Positions 52,276-60,952 of a stretch of DNA of 64,000 bases are shown piece after piece. Position 1 is the stretch's first letter. Every line of letters starts with the position of its first letter. Made by a program: the position numbers and the translations under genes. The notes under the pieces were generated by a model. That model was given only the letters and a program-made list of their open reading frames with translations. It was not told where the DNA came from and made no database searches. The stretch is from Peribacillus butanolivorans. Its GTDB lineage: Bacteria; Bacillota; Bacilli; Bacillales; DSM-1321. The stretch is taken from positions 289,779 to 353,778 of the forward strand of contig NZ_LGYA01000005.1 in assembly GCF_001273755.1 (NCBI RefSeq). The letters run 5' to 3'.

Positions 52276-53676
52276 TTGAAAAAAAATATCATTGCCATGA
52301 ATGCTTCAATAATGATCGGGTTGGGGAGCATTTTAGCTGCACCTTCGGCTTATGCTGAATCGCTTTCAGATTTGCAACAAAAGAAAGAATCCATTCAGGA
52401 GAAACGTTCGGGTGTTGAATCGAATATTTCCGATACTGAGAAAAAAATCGATAACCTGCAGGATAAACAATTGACGGCAGAGGAACAAATTGCAGCCATT
52501 GAAGCAAAAATTGCAGAATCGACAAAAAAAATCGATGCTAAAAATGCTGAAATTACACAAACGAAAAAAGAAATTGAAGCATTAAAAGAAGAGATTAAAG
52601 TATTAAAAGAACGGATCGCCAAACGTAATGAAGTATTGAAGGAAAGGGCGCTTTCTTTCCAAGAGACTGGTGGGGACGTGAACTACCTAGAAGTGTTATT
52701 CGGATCATCCAGTTTCGGTGATTTAATTGACCGCGTCGGAGCTGTAGCGACAATTGCTGAAGCCGATCGGGATATTTTAAAGCAGCATGAGTTGGATAAA
52801 AAGGACCTAGAAGAAAAGCAGACAGCTGTTGAAAAGAAGCTTGCTAGTTTAGAAGTAGCCAAAGCCGAACTTTTGGAAATCCAAAAGCAACAAAAACAGC
52901 AGAAGCAAGAAAAGGCTGCTTTAGTTAAGAAATTAAAGCAACAAACCAAAAAACATGAAGATGAGAAAATGGGCTTAGAGGAAGAAAAAGCGAACCTTGC
53001 TGCTCAAGAAACGGCTATCAAATCGGCTATCAACTTAGAACAAAACCGTCTTGCAGAATTGGAAGCAGCTCGTAAAAAAGCGGCAGCCGAAGCGAAAAAA
53101 CGTGCAGAGCAAGCAGCGGCACAAGCAGCATCACAAGCGGCATCACAGGCAGCTGAATCAAAAAAACAATCTTCTTCTTCAGGGTCTAGTGCAAAAAGCA
53201 GCAGTTCACCATCACCATCACCATCACCATCATCATCCCAATCTTCGTCTAATGTAAGTCAAGTGCCAGCTGTTTCATCGGGTACTTTTACTAGACCAAG
53301 TGCAGGATATGTATCTTCAACAATGGGTGAACGTTGGAATAAACAGCATGCCGGCATTGATATTGCTGCTAGTGGAACGGTTCCTGTTGTAGCGGCAGCA
53401 GACGGAGTTGTAAGCCGGTCTTACTTCTCTAGTACATACGGTAATGTTATCTTTGTTACCCATTCAATCAGTGGTCAGCAATGGACAACGGTGTATGCAC
53501 ATTTAAGCTCTAGACAAGCAAGTACTGGTTCTGTTGTTGCCAAAGGTCAACAAATTGGTATCATGGGGAACACAGGACATTCATACGGTCAGCATTTACA
53601 CTTTGAGCTACATAAAGGTGCATGGAATTATAGCAAGTCAAATGCAGTAAATCCATTAAACTACATACCTAATTAA
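52276..53676 (+). CDS. FtsEX-linked murein hydrolase with coiled coil and M23 domain
   Basis: This 466-residue secreted protein has a signal peptide (about 1-27, SAYA-ES) and a long PcsB/EnvC-type coiled coil (about 28-275). An Ala/Gln then Ser-Pro linker follows (about 275-330), and the C-terminal M23 (LytM) domain has zinc motifs HAGIDIAA and HLHFELH. The intact zinc ligands imply an active endopeptidase. In B. subtilis the FtsEX effector is CwlO, which has an NlpC/P60 domain instead; here M23 replaces it. The gene lies 111 bases after ftsX. The TTG start has AAAGGGG 10 bases upstream. An out-of-frame ATG-AAA-CGT-TGA overlaps the start. Confidence 0.9.
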   Translation: MKKNIIAMNASIMIGLGSILAAPSAYAESLSDLQQKKESIQEKRSGVESNISDTEKKIDNLQDKQLTAEEQIAAIEAKIAESTKKIDAKNAEITQTKKEIEALKEEIKVLKERIAKRNEVLKERALSFQETGGDVNYLEVLFGSSSFGDLIDRVGAVATIAEADRDILKQHELDKKDLEEKQTAVEKKLASLEVAKAELLEIQKQQKQQKQEKAALVKKLKQQTKKHEDEKMGLEEEKANLAAQETAIKSAINLEQNRLAELEAARKKAAAEAKKRAEQAAAQAASQAASQAAESKKQSSSSGSSAKSSSSPSPSPSPSSSQSSSNVSQVPAVSSGTFTRPSAGYVSSTMGERWNKQHAGIDIAASGTVPVVAAADGVVSRSYFSSTYGNVIFVTHSISGQQWTTVYAHLSSRQASTGSVVAKGQQIGIMGNTGHSYGQHLHFELHKGAWNYSKSNAVNPLNYIPN

Positions 53677-53694
53677 TACCCAATACATCAATAG

Positions 53695-53730
53695 AAAAAC
53701 AGACTAGGATAAAATACTAGTCTGTTTTTT
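53695..53730 (+). terminator. Terminator after M23 hydrolase gene
   Basis: A perfect 11-bp stem (AAACAGACTAG / CTAGTCTGTTT) is followed by TTTTT. Confidence 0.92.
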
Positions 53731-53816
53731 TGTTTTGTTTACTATTGTCTACAAGCATATTTCCTCCAAGTTGCTCATATAGTGAAATACATATCAGGGC
53801 AGAAATGGGGATAAAT

Positions 53817-55241
53817 ATGGTCAAAAAATGGGTACTTCCTCTAGCGATCATTATGTCATTAGTTATTGGGGCAGGGGGGGGCATATATTGGACAAGCTTC
53901 CCAGGTAAGAATGAGACAAAACAGGAAAAGCAAATGGTAATAAAAGATAAGGAATGGGCAAAAGTGGAACAAGCTTATGGTTTGATCGTAAATCAGTATG
54001 TGGACAAGGTTGACGGTTCTCACCTTGTCGAAGGTGCCATTCAAGGTATGCTGTCAGCTTTGAAAGATCCATATTCCGTATATATGGACAAGGAAACCGC
54101 TAAGCAATTTAATGAAACTTTAGATTCCTCGTTTGAAGGGATCGGTACGGAAATCGGGATGGAAGATGGTAAGGTCATTATTGTGTCTCCTTACAAAGAC
54201 TCCCCTGCTGAAAAAGCAGGGTTAAAGCCGAAGGATCAAATCCTTAAGGTGAATGATGAAAGTGTCGAAGGTTTGGATTTATATGAGACACGCTTAAAAA
54301 TCCGTGGTGAAAAAGGGTCAGCCGTTAAAATGGAAATAAAGCGTGCGGGGGTTTCAAATCCAATTGAATTCAATATGGTTCGTGCTGAAATTCCACTTGA
54401 TACTGTTTTTTCATCGATTAAAGAAGCGGCGGGAGAGCAAATTGGCTATATCGAATTAACCACTTTCTCGGAAAATACCGCATCTGATTTTAAAAAGCAG
54501 ATGAAGGAGTTAGAAAAGAAAGGGATTAAAGGATTGGTCATAGATGTCCGCGGCAACCCAGGCGGCCTCCTATCGAGTGTGGAAACGATACTTGGAGAGT
54601 TTATAACAAAGGATAAACCATATTTACAAATTGCTGAGAGAACGGGAGAAACGCAATCCTTTTTTACAAATCTAAATAAAGAAAAGGATTATCCAATCGC
54701 CGTCTTGACGGATAAGGGCAGTGCCTCGGCCTCAGAAATCCTGGCTGGTGCGATGCAGGAGGCGGGGGGCTACCCATTGATCGGTGAGAAGACCTTCGGC
54801 AAGGGAACTGTACAGCAGGCTGTACCAATGGGAGATGGCAGCAAGATTAAACTTACGCTATACAAGTGGCTGACGCCATCTGGGAACTGGATTCATAAAA
54901 AGGGGATAAAGCCTACAATTGAAGTAAAACAGCCGGATTTCTTTGATGCCCATCAGCTGTCCGTTGAAAAGGTACTGCAGCGTGATATGACTGATGAACA
55001 AATTCAATATGCCCAAACTATTTTAAAAGGACTTGGTTTTGAAACGGGACGTGAAGATGGCTATTATGACTGGAGTACAGAGATAGCAGTTAAAGCATTC
55101 CAAAAGCAGTATGGTTTGAAAGTGACTGGTAAACTGGACACTAAAACCGCTGCACACCTAGAAACCGCAATTCTGGAAAAAATTCAGGATGAAGACAATG
55201 ATATTCAGTTGCGCACGGCATTAAATTATGTGGTGAAGTAA
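53817..55241 (+). CDS. ctpB: S41 carboxy-terminal processing protease CtpB
   Basis: This 474-residue protein has one N-terminal membrane helix, a PDZ domain (about 95-175; GIGTEIGMEDGKVIIV), an S41 peptidase domain and a C-terminal peptidoglycan-binding domain (about 400-460, LGFETGREDGYYDWSTEIAVKAFQKQYGLKVTG). The catalytic Ser is in KGSASASEIL and the Lys in FGKGTVQ. In B. subtilis CtpB helps activate SpoIVFB during sporulation. The ATG at 53817 is chosen because the longer frame starts inside the upstream terminator. Confidence 0.92.
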   Translation: MVKKWVLPLAIIMSLVIGAGGGIYWTSFPGKNETKQEKQMVIKDKEWAKVEQAYGLIVNQYVDKVDGSHLVEGAIQGMLSALKDPYSVYMDKETAKQFNETLDSSFEGIGTEIGMEDGKVIIVSPYKDSPAEKAGLKPKDQILKVNDESVEGLDLYETRLKIRGEKGSAVKMEIKRAGVSNPIEFNMVRAEIPLDTVFSSIKEAAGEQIGYIELTTFSENTASDFKKQMKELEKKGIKGLVIDVRGNPGGLLSSVETILGEFITKDKPYLQIAERTGETQSFFTNLNKEKDYPIAVLTDKGSASASEILAGAMQEAGGYPLIGEKTFGKGTVQQAVPMGDGSKIKLTLYKWLTPSGNWIHKKGIKPTIEVKQPDFFDAHQLSVEKVLQRDMTDEQIQYAQTILKGLGFETGREDGYYDWSTEIAVKAFQKQYGLKVTGKLDTKTAAHLETAILEKIQDEDNDIQLRTALNYVVK

Positions 55242-55245
55242 AGGA

Positions 55246-55279
55246 GAAGGCATCGCTCATTTGTAGCGGTGCCTTTTTT
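55246..55279 (+). terminator. Terminator after ctpB
   Basis: An 11-bp stem (AAGGCATCGCT / AGCGGTGCCTT) is followed by TTTTT. Confidence 0.88.
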
Positions 55280-55457
55280 GCATATGTTCAATTTGCAGGG
55301 TGGATATTTTAAATACGATGAACGGAGAAAACTTAAGGAAACGCTTTTTTTCTTCATCTTAATAGGCAGGGAGCTGACATATTTGATAGAATAGGAGGTA
55401 ACTGACTAGGAGAAATTATACATACATTTGATTACTTGAAAGGATGGTGGGAAGAAA

Positions 55458-56651
55458 TTGACAACAGATTGGCTGAGTGCATGCTTACTAGGATTAGGAA
55501 AACTTTTTCTTCATCCATTGCTTTATGTTTCAATTGCATATTGTTTATTCATAGGCTATCTTCGCGTTAAACGAGAACGCCGTGACTTTAATACGAAGAT
55601 TTACAGAAAATCCATGGAGCTGCGTGCTTTGTTTCCGCAAGGATTGATCTGGGGATTAATTCTTTCTTTCCTCACCTTGGCTTCTGGAATCGTCATTCCG
55701 CTGGCGGCGCTAATCATTGTGGCAGCGGTTACGATGATAGCTGTGCTGACCATGAACCGGAGATTTGTTTCACCCGTTTATACAATGGGAGTCACCTTCT
55801 TTATCCTTTTCTTTTTATACGATAGAGATATCCAACTGCCGATATTTCAGGATGCGTTTAATCAGTTGAATCAATCTGTCTATCCAACACTTGTTATTTT
55901 GATTGGGTTTTTATTGATTGCTGAAGGCTTTCTGATTGTTAGCAATGGAAGTAAAAAGATATCCCCTCAGTTGGAGGTTTCCAAGCGGGGACAGCCAATA
56001 GGTGTGTATGTTTCTCAACGAATATGGCTAATTCCGATGTTCGTTATGATTCCAGGAGGTGAACTTCCAGCACCTTTCGAATGGTATCCGGTTTTTTCAA
56101 TCGGAGAAGTGTATCTGTCACCGATTGTTGTGCCCTTTTTAATTGGGTTTAAGCAAATGGTTCATGGAACGCTTCCGGAACAGGCTATTAGGGCCCATGG
56201 TAAAAAGGTAGGAGCTTTAGGGTTCGTGATTACTGCATTCGCGGTTATTAGTAACTGGTACCCGCTATTGGCCATCATAACAGCTGTTTTAGCTCTTCTA
56301 GGACGAGAGTTTCTGCATTATTCCCAAAAGGTTTCGGACGCAAAGCTACCTTTTTATTTTTCGAAAAGCAAGCTTGGTGTCCAGATCTTAGGCGTTATCC
56401 CTCAGTCCCCGGCGGATAAAATGGGGTTAGTTAAAGGCGAGATCATTTCGAAAATAAATGGTATCGTCGTCAGGGAAGAAGAAGAGTTATACAGGGCGCT
56501 GCAAATAAATCGGGCTCACTGTAAGCTTGAGGTAATCGGTAATAATGAACAAATTCGTTTTGTGCAAAGAGCCTTATTTGACGGCGAGCATTACGAATTA
56601 GGCATACTATTTGTTGACGATCAATTGAAAGAAAGTGGACAAGCAGGGTAA
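55458..56651 (+). CDS. minJ: PDZ-domain membrane protein, MinJ type
   Basis: This 397-residue protein has seven to eight membrane helices (residues about 15-290) and a C-terminal PDZ domain (about 305-385; LGVQILGVIPQSPADKMGLVKGEIISKINGIVV). It occupies the place of minJ (yvjD) after ctpB. MinJ bridges DivIVA and MinD at the division site and also affects swarming. The start is TTG at 55458; other starts nearby are possible. Confidence 0.87.
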   Translation: MTTDWLSACLLGLGKLFLHPLLYVSIAYCLFIGYLRVKRERRDFNTKIYRKSMELRALFPQGLIWGLILSFLTLASGIVIPLAALIIVAAVTMIAVLTMNRRFVSPVYTMGVTFFILFFLYDRDIQLPIFQDAFNQLNQSVYPTLVILIGFLLIAEGFLIVSNGSKKISPQLEVSKRGQPIGVYVSQRIWLIPMFVMIPGGELPAPFEWYPVFSIGEVYLSPIVVPFLIGFKQMVHGTLPEQAIRAHGKKVGALGFVITAFAVISNWYPLLAIITAVLALLGREFLHYSQKVSDAKLPFYFSKSKLGVQILGVIPQSPADKMGLVKGEIISKINGIVVREEEELYRALQINRAHCKLEVIGNNEQIRFVQRALFDGEHYELGILFVDDQLKESGQAG

Positions 56652-56848
56652 TTGAGATTTTTTCATAATCACTTGGAATGCCACGTTAATAATTTTTACG
56701 GGTCGTATTATTTTTGATGTTAATCGATATAGAGGAAAATAGTTGCCAAGAAGACTTCATCCAATATATATTGACTGGATCTTTGACCACAGCACTACCT
56801 TTATTTCGATGAAAGAGACAAACCTTCAATTGAAATGATTTGAAAAAT

Positions 56849-56894
56849 AAAAACGGCCTTTCTCGATTTTTAAATCAAGAAAGGCCGTTTCTTT
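56849..56894. terminator. Bidirectional terminator between minJ and siderophore-binding gene
   Basis: A 13-bp stem (AAACGGCCTTTCT / AGAAAGGCCGTTT) has a 14-nt loop and T-tracts on both sides. Confidence 0.9.
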
Positions 56895-56903
56895 GTATGG
56901 GTT

Positions 56904-57893
56904 TTACTTTTTAAGCATTATTTTTTCTAGATCATCTAGCATTTTGTTAGCTGCAATAACACCGCCAGCTGTATTCCATGTTGCGTCGCTGACCTCATAG
57001 GCATTCCCTTTTTTCACTGCATCTAGGTTTTTCCAAAGAGGATCATTTGTCCATTCTTTTGCTGTACTTAGGGCTTGTTTGTCACCTTCAGGTGCGTATG
57101 TGAAGTAGAACAGAATATCTCCATCCATTTTAGGTATGACTTCTTTTCCTACCTCAATTGCAAGGTTACCAAGTTTGTTATCTGCAGTAAATAGTTCTTT
57201 CTGCTGCTCTGCACGTTTAAATCCTAATTGATCGAAAATTACTCCAGAGAATGAATCTGTGTAATAAATACGAGTTGTTCCAGCCATGAAACGAACAACA
57301 GAAACTTCTTGATTTACCTTATCACCAAGTTTAGCTTTTAAATCTTCAGTGTGGGCATCAAATTGAGCAATTACGTCGTTACCTTTTTCTTCAAGATTCA
57401 AAGCTTTTGCATATAATTTAAAGTTTTCTTTCCAATCTCCTCTAAGTGTTTCTGAAAAAACAGTAGGAGCAATTGCACTTAATTTATCATATACAGCTTC
57501 CTGGCGGATCTTGCTTCCGATAATTAAGTCAGGCTTTAATGCGGCAATTTTCTCTAAATTCACCTCATGCTCAACACCAACAACTTCAACGCCATCCATA
57601 TCTTCTTTAATATGATCGTACCAAGGGTCTCCAAGCCAAGATTGAACAGCCCCAACTGGTTTGACTCCTAAAGCAAGTAATGCTTCTGTACCTTCATTTG
57701 TAAGAACTACCACTCTTTTAGGTTGTTTTTCTAATTTGGTTGTTCCCATTGCATGTTCAATTGTATAGCTTTTCTCTTCTTTTTTGTCATCAGCCTTATT
57801 TCCTTCTGCTTGGTCATTTGAACTTCCGCAAGCTGCTAGAAGGAAGACTGCAAATAAAGTAATAATAGTAAAAAGTGATCTAATCTTAAACAT
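56904..57893 (-). CDS. yfiY: Iron-siderophore ABC transporter binding lipoprotein (YfiY-like)
   Basis: This 329-residue lipoprotein has a signal peptide with lipobox LLAACGSS. The periplasmic-binding-protein fold follows (RVVVLTNEGTEALLALGVKPVG, EKIAALKPDLIIGSKI, LGFKRAEQQ). It captures a ferric hydroxamate or carboxylate siderophore at the cell surface. It is divergent from two FecCD permeases, like B. subtilis yfiY with yfiZ-yfhA (schizokinen/arthrobactin). The ATG at 57893 follows GGGAGGG. Two Fur-type boxes lie in the divergent region. Confidence 0.87.
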   Translation of the reverse strand: MFKIRSLFTIITLFAVFLLAACGSSNDQAEGNKADDKKEEKSYTIEHAMGTTKLEKQPKRVVVLTNEGTEALLALGVKPVGAVQSWLGDPWYDHIKEDMDGVEVVGVEHEVNLEKIAALKPDLIIGSKIRQEAVYDKLSAIAPTVFSETLRGDWKENFKLYAKALNLEEKGNDVIAQFDAHTEDLKAKLGDKVNQEVSVVRFMAGTTRIYYTDSFSGVIFDQLGFKRAEQQKELFTADNKLGNLAIEVGKEVIPKMDGDILFYFTYAPEGDKQALSTAKEWTNDPLWKNLDAVKKGNAYEVSDATWNTAGGVIAANKMLDDLEKIMLKK

Positions 57894-57922
57894 CTTATGT
57901 ATCCCTCCCAATATAGAGCAAA

Positions 57923-58001
57923 TGATAATCATTCGCACTTAACAGCATCATCATAAAATGAATATACTTTTCTGTCAATATTTAATTGAAAATGATTCTC
58001 A
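57923..58001. promoter_or_regulatory. Two Fur boxes in the yfiY/yfiZ divergent promoter
   Basis: TGATAAT-C-ATTCGCA (57923-57937) and TGAAAAT-G-ATTCTCA (57987-58001) are 7-1-7 dyads close to the Bacillus Fur consensus TGATAAT-N-ATTATCA. On the right side, TTGACA (58008-58013) and TACAAT (58032-58037) with 18-base spacing form the permease promoter next to the second box. Confidence 0.8.
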
Positions 58002-58083
58002 AATTCATTGACATATTCCCTTTACCGCCAGTACAATTAATTATCATAAGTATTTACAAAAGTGATTGGGAAGGTAATTGGAT

Positions 58084-59088
58084 ATGTTATTAAAAAATAC
58101 ATGGCAGAAATGGATGGGAATATTTATTACCATTATTTTGCTGCTTTTTTTACTGTGCTCAAGCATCGTATACGGTTATACGAATACAACTTGGCAAATG
58201 GCCATTGACGCATTTACACATTTCAATGGATCAAATGAACATATTGTTATTCAATCTGTAAGGTTTCCCCGCGCTCTTATCGCATCTGCAGTTGGTGCAA
58301 GTCTAGCAATCTCAGGTGTATTAATGCAAACTCTAACTAAGAACCCACTTGCTTCTCCTGATATATTTGGGGTCAATGCTGGGGCTGGCTTGGCGGTTGT
58401 TACTGGAGTCACCATATTTGGAATAAGCAATCTTCAAGTATTCACTTGGCTGTCTTTTATTGGAGCCGCTATAGCAGCGGTAAGTATATATATGATTGGT
58501 AGCATGGGCCGTGGTGGGTTAACACCGATGAAGCTGACATTGGCTGGTGCAGCAATGACAGCCATGGTATCTTCGCTAACACAAGGTCTTCTTGTCTCAA
58601 ATGAGGCACTTTTAGAGCAAGTTTTATTTTGGCTTGCAGGGTCAGTTTCCGGTAGGAGTTTGGATAATTTAACTGCAGTGTTTCCGTACCTTGCAGTTGG
58701 ATGGGTCCTAGCCTTAATCACATCTGGAAAAATGAATGTGTTATCTATGGGTGAAGATGTTGCAAAAGGTCTTGGCTTAAATATAGTTTTTCTTAAGATT
58801 GTGCTGGGACTGGTAGTTATCCTACTCGCAGGAGGATCAGTAGCGGTTGCTGGTCCAATTGGCTTTATTGGGATTGTTGTTCCCCACCTTACCCGTTTTA
58901 TAGTAGGTATTGACCATCGCTGGTTAATTCCTTTTGCTGGACTTTTAGGGGCGGTGCTTTTGCTTACAGCTGATATCATATCTAGGTATATTTTGATGCC
59001 ACAGGAAGTTCCAGTCGGAGTTATGACAGCTATTATCGGAACCCCATTCTTTATTTATATTGCCAGAAAGGGGTTCAGCGGTCGATGA
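58084..59088 (+). CDS. yfiZ: Iron-siderophore ABC transporter permease (FecCD family)
   Basis: This 334-residue permease has about nine to ten membrane helices and FecCD motifs: RFPRALIASAVGASLAISGVLMQ, NPLASPDIFGVNAGAGL and VAGPIGFIGIVVPHLTR. It forms a pair with the next gene. The ATG at 58084 has AAGG 10 bases upstream; a TTG at 58078 is an alternative. The promoter has a Fur box. Confidence 0.88.
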   Translation: MLLKNTWQKWMGIFITIILLLFLLCSSIVYGYTNTTWQMAIDAFTHFNGSNEHIVIQSVRFPRALIASAVGASLAISGVLMQTLTKNPLASPDIFGVNAGAGLAVVTGVTIFGISNLQVFTWLSFIGAAIAAVSIYMIGSMGRGGLTPMKLTLAGAAMTAMVSSLTQGLLVSNEALLEQVLFWLAGSVSGRSLDNLTAVFPYLAVGWVLALITSGKMNVLSMGEDVAKGLGLNIVFLKIVLGLVVILLAGGSVAVAGPIGFIGIVVPHLTRFIVGIDHRWLIPFAGLLGAVLLLTADIISRYILMPQEVPVGVMTAIIGTPFFIYIARKGFSGR

Positions 59089-60140
59089 AGTCATATAAGA
59101 ACTTTCGTTTATTTAATGAAAGAATATCATTCCTAATGGACAAAAAAGCTATAATTGTTGTTTTTGTATTATTTTTGGTTACTGCGTTAGTGTTTGTGAT
59201 CAGTACAGGGATAGGTGAAATGAATATTCACCCTTTGAGTGTCTTACAGGTCTTCCTTGGAGGAGGAACTGAGGGTGATCGCCTTGTGATTCAGTCTTTC
59301 CGTCTGCCGAGAATTATTGTAGCACTTTTGGTAGGGATGGGTCTTGCAGTAGCAGGGGGAATTCTTCAGGGTATGATTCGAAATCCACTTGCCTCGCCTG
59401 ATATTTTAGGAATAACTGGAGGAGCAACTGTAGCTGTTGTTGGTTTCATGGCTATGTTTAGCGACAAAAATCATTCTTTAACAGTGAGTATTAATTGGAT
59501 GCCGCTAGCTGCGTTTATTGGTGCCACAGTTGTTGCATTACTTGTTTATTTCTTAGCATGGAAAAATGGAGTTCCCCCAATAAGACTTGTATTGATTGGG
59601 ATAGGAGTCATGGCTTTAATGAAAGCCCTCACTACTATGATGATGATTCTTGGTCCAATCTATCAAGCAAGCCAGGCAAACCTTTGGATTACAGGATCAG
59701 TGTCTAACTCTAGCTGGAAAAATATCGCCGTGCTTGCGCCATGGACCATCCTATTTCTTTTACTAGCCTTTCTTTATGCAAGAAATATTAATTTACAAGA
59801 GCTGGGTGATGACTTGGCAACCGGGCTTGGAGGGCAAGTTCAAAAACAGCGATTTACATTATTGATGATAAGCACAGCTTTGATAGGTGGTGCTACTGCT
59901 TTTGCAGGAGGTATTGGTTTCGTTGGATTAATGGCTCCTCATATGGCTAGAAGGCTGGTAGGATCAAGTTTTGGAGTGTTATTGCCCACTTCAGCCTTGC
60001 TCGGCGGTATCCTAGTTATGGTCGCGGATTTGATTGGGCGAACCTTATTTTCACCATTAGAAATACCTGCTGGTGTCTTTACAGCAAGCATTGGGGCGCC
60101 ATACTTTATTTATTTACTTTATAAAACTAGGAACTCATAG
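59085..60140 (+). CDS. yfhA: Iron-siderophore ABC transporter permease (FecCD family)
   Basis: This 351-residue permease is a paralogue of its neighbour (FRLPRIIVALLVGMGLAVAGGILQGMIRNPLASPDILG, FAGGIGFVGLMAPHMARRLVG). It overlaps the previous stop by four bases (ATGA). No ATPase gene follows: the next gene is YceI on the opposite strand. The transporter must use an ATPase from elsewhere, as B. subtilis YfiZ-YfhA use YusV. Confidence 0.88.
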   Translation: MKSYKNFRLFNERISFLMDKKAIIVVFVLFLVTALVFVISTGIGEMNIHPLSVLQVFLGGGTEGDRLVIQSFRLPRIIVALLVGMGLAVAGGILQGMIRNPLASPDILGITGGATVAVVGFMAMFSDKNHSLTVSINWMPLAAFIGATVVALLVYFLAWKNGVPPIRLVLIGIGVMALMKALTTMMMILGPIYQASQANLWITGSVSNSSWKNIAVLAPWTILFLLLAFLYARNINLQELGDDLATGLGGQVQKQRFTLLMISTALIGGATAFAGGIGFVGLMAPHMARRLVGSSFGVLLPTSALLGGILVMVADLIGRTLFSPLEIPAGVFTASIGAPYFIYLLYKTRNS

Positions 60141-60174
60141 GGCAGGATATTTATAATACTTGTTGAAAAATAAA

Positions 60175-60207
60175 GAAAGCAGTTATCCTAACGGATAGCT
60201 GCTTTTA
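60175..60207. terminator. Bidirectional terminator between yfhA and yceI
   Basis: A 12-bp stem with one G-U pair (AAGCAGTTATCC / GGATAGCTGCTT) has a 4-nt loop. T-tracts lie on both strands. Confidence 0.85.
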
Positions 60208-60210
60208 ATA

Positions 60211-60744
60211 TTAGGCTTCTTTAGCTGCTTCGATTTCGATGGTAAGTGTGATTTGGTCGCCTATAAGAACGCCGCCTGTTTCTAATGCTGCATTATAGGT
60301 TAAACCATAATCGCTGCGTTTAACTTTACCTTTTCCGCTAAACCCTGCTTTTTCATTTCCCCATGGATCTTTTCCTTGACCTTCAAATGTAATAGCGAAT
60401 GTTTCTTCATTAGTAAATCCATTAAGGGTTACATCACCTGTCACATCGTACTCATCATCACCTGTTTTCACAATTTTCGTTGACTTAAACGTTAAAGTCG
60501 GATTTTTTTCTACATCAAAAAAGTCAGCTGAGCGCAGGTGATTATCTCGGTCTGCATTGCGTGTATCGATACTTGCTACATCTACAGTAAAATCTATTTC
60601 AGCTGTTGTTAAATCAGATGGATTTGCAGAAATGTTTGCTTCGAATTTATTAAAACTCCCTTTTACTTTTGCGATCATCATATGTTTTACAGAAAATTCA
60701 ATTGCACTGTGAGTCGGATCAATTGCCCATTTGGTATTTGTCAT
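60211..60744 (-). CDS. YceI-family lipocalin-like protein
   Basis: This 177-residue cytoplasmic protein (no signal peptide) has the YceI signature WAIDPTHSAIEFSVKHMMIAKVKGSFNKF at the start and RSDYGLTYNA later. The fold is a lipocalin-like barrel binding isoprenoid-type lipids; function in Bacillus is not known. AGGAGG lies 9 bases before the ATG. A dyad resembling MarR-family (MhqR-like) operators lies upstream. Confidence 0.92.
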   Translation of the reverse strand: MTNTKWAIDPTHSAIEFSVKHMMIAKVKGSFNKFEANISANPSDLTTAEIDFTVDVASIDTRNADRDNHLRSADFFDVEKNPTLTFKSTKIVKTGDDEYDVTGDVTLNGFTNEETFAITFEGQGKDPWGNEKAGFSGKGKVKRSDYGLTYNAALETGGVLIGDQITLTIEIEAAKEA

Positions 60745-60780
60745 TGTTTTTTCCTCCTAGTATATTAATCTTGAATTTAT

Positions 60781-60800
60781 ATATCTTTAATTTGAGATAT
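60781..60800 (-). promoter_or_regulatory. MarR-type dyad upstream of yceI-family gene
   Basis: ATATCTTTAATTTGAGATAT is an imperfect 20-bp inverted repeat. Its outer ATATCT/AGATAT arms resemble the MhqR operator TATCTCGAAATCGAGATA. It lies 37-56 bases before the start, where it could cover the promoter. Confidence 0.45.
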
Positions 60801-60875
60801 TTGAACTTGATGTAATTATAAGAGGTTAGCTTACTAGTGTCAACTGGAATTTTTCCTTAATTTTGAAAAACATAC

Positions 60876-60909
60876 AAAAATCCCTGTGCCGATGTTACGA
60901 GGCACAGGT
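60876..60909 (-). terminator. Terminator after MMPL transporter gene
   Basis: A perfect 8-bp stem (CCTGTGCC / GGCACAGG) has a 10-nt loop and is followed on the minus strand by GATTTTTG. Confidence 0.8.
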
Positions 60910-60952
60910 TATTTAATACTTTTTTCTTAAAAAATAAAACTAACTTTCTTTA

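Noticed and set aside
53051..53257. Frame encoding a poly-histidine stretch
   Set aside because: Shadow of the Ser-Pro repeat in the M23 hydrolase read in another frame.
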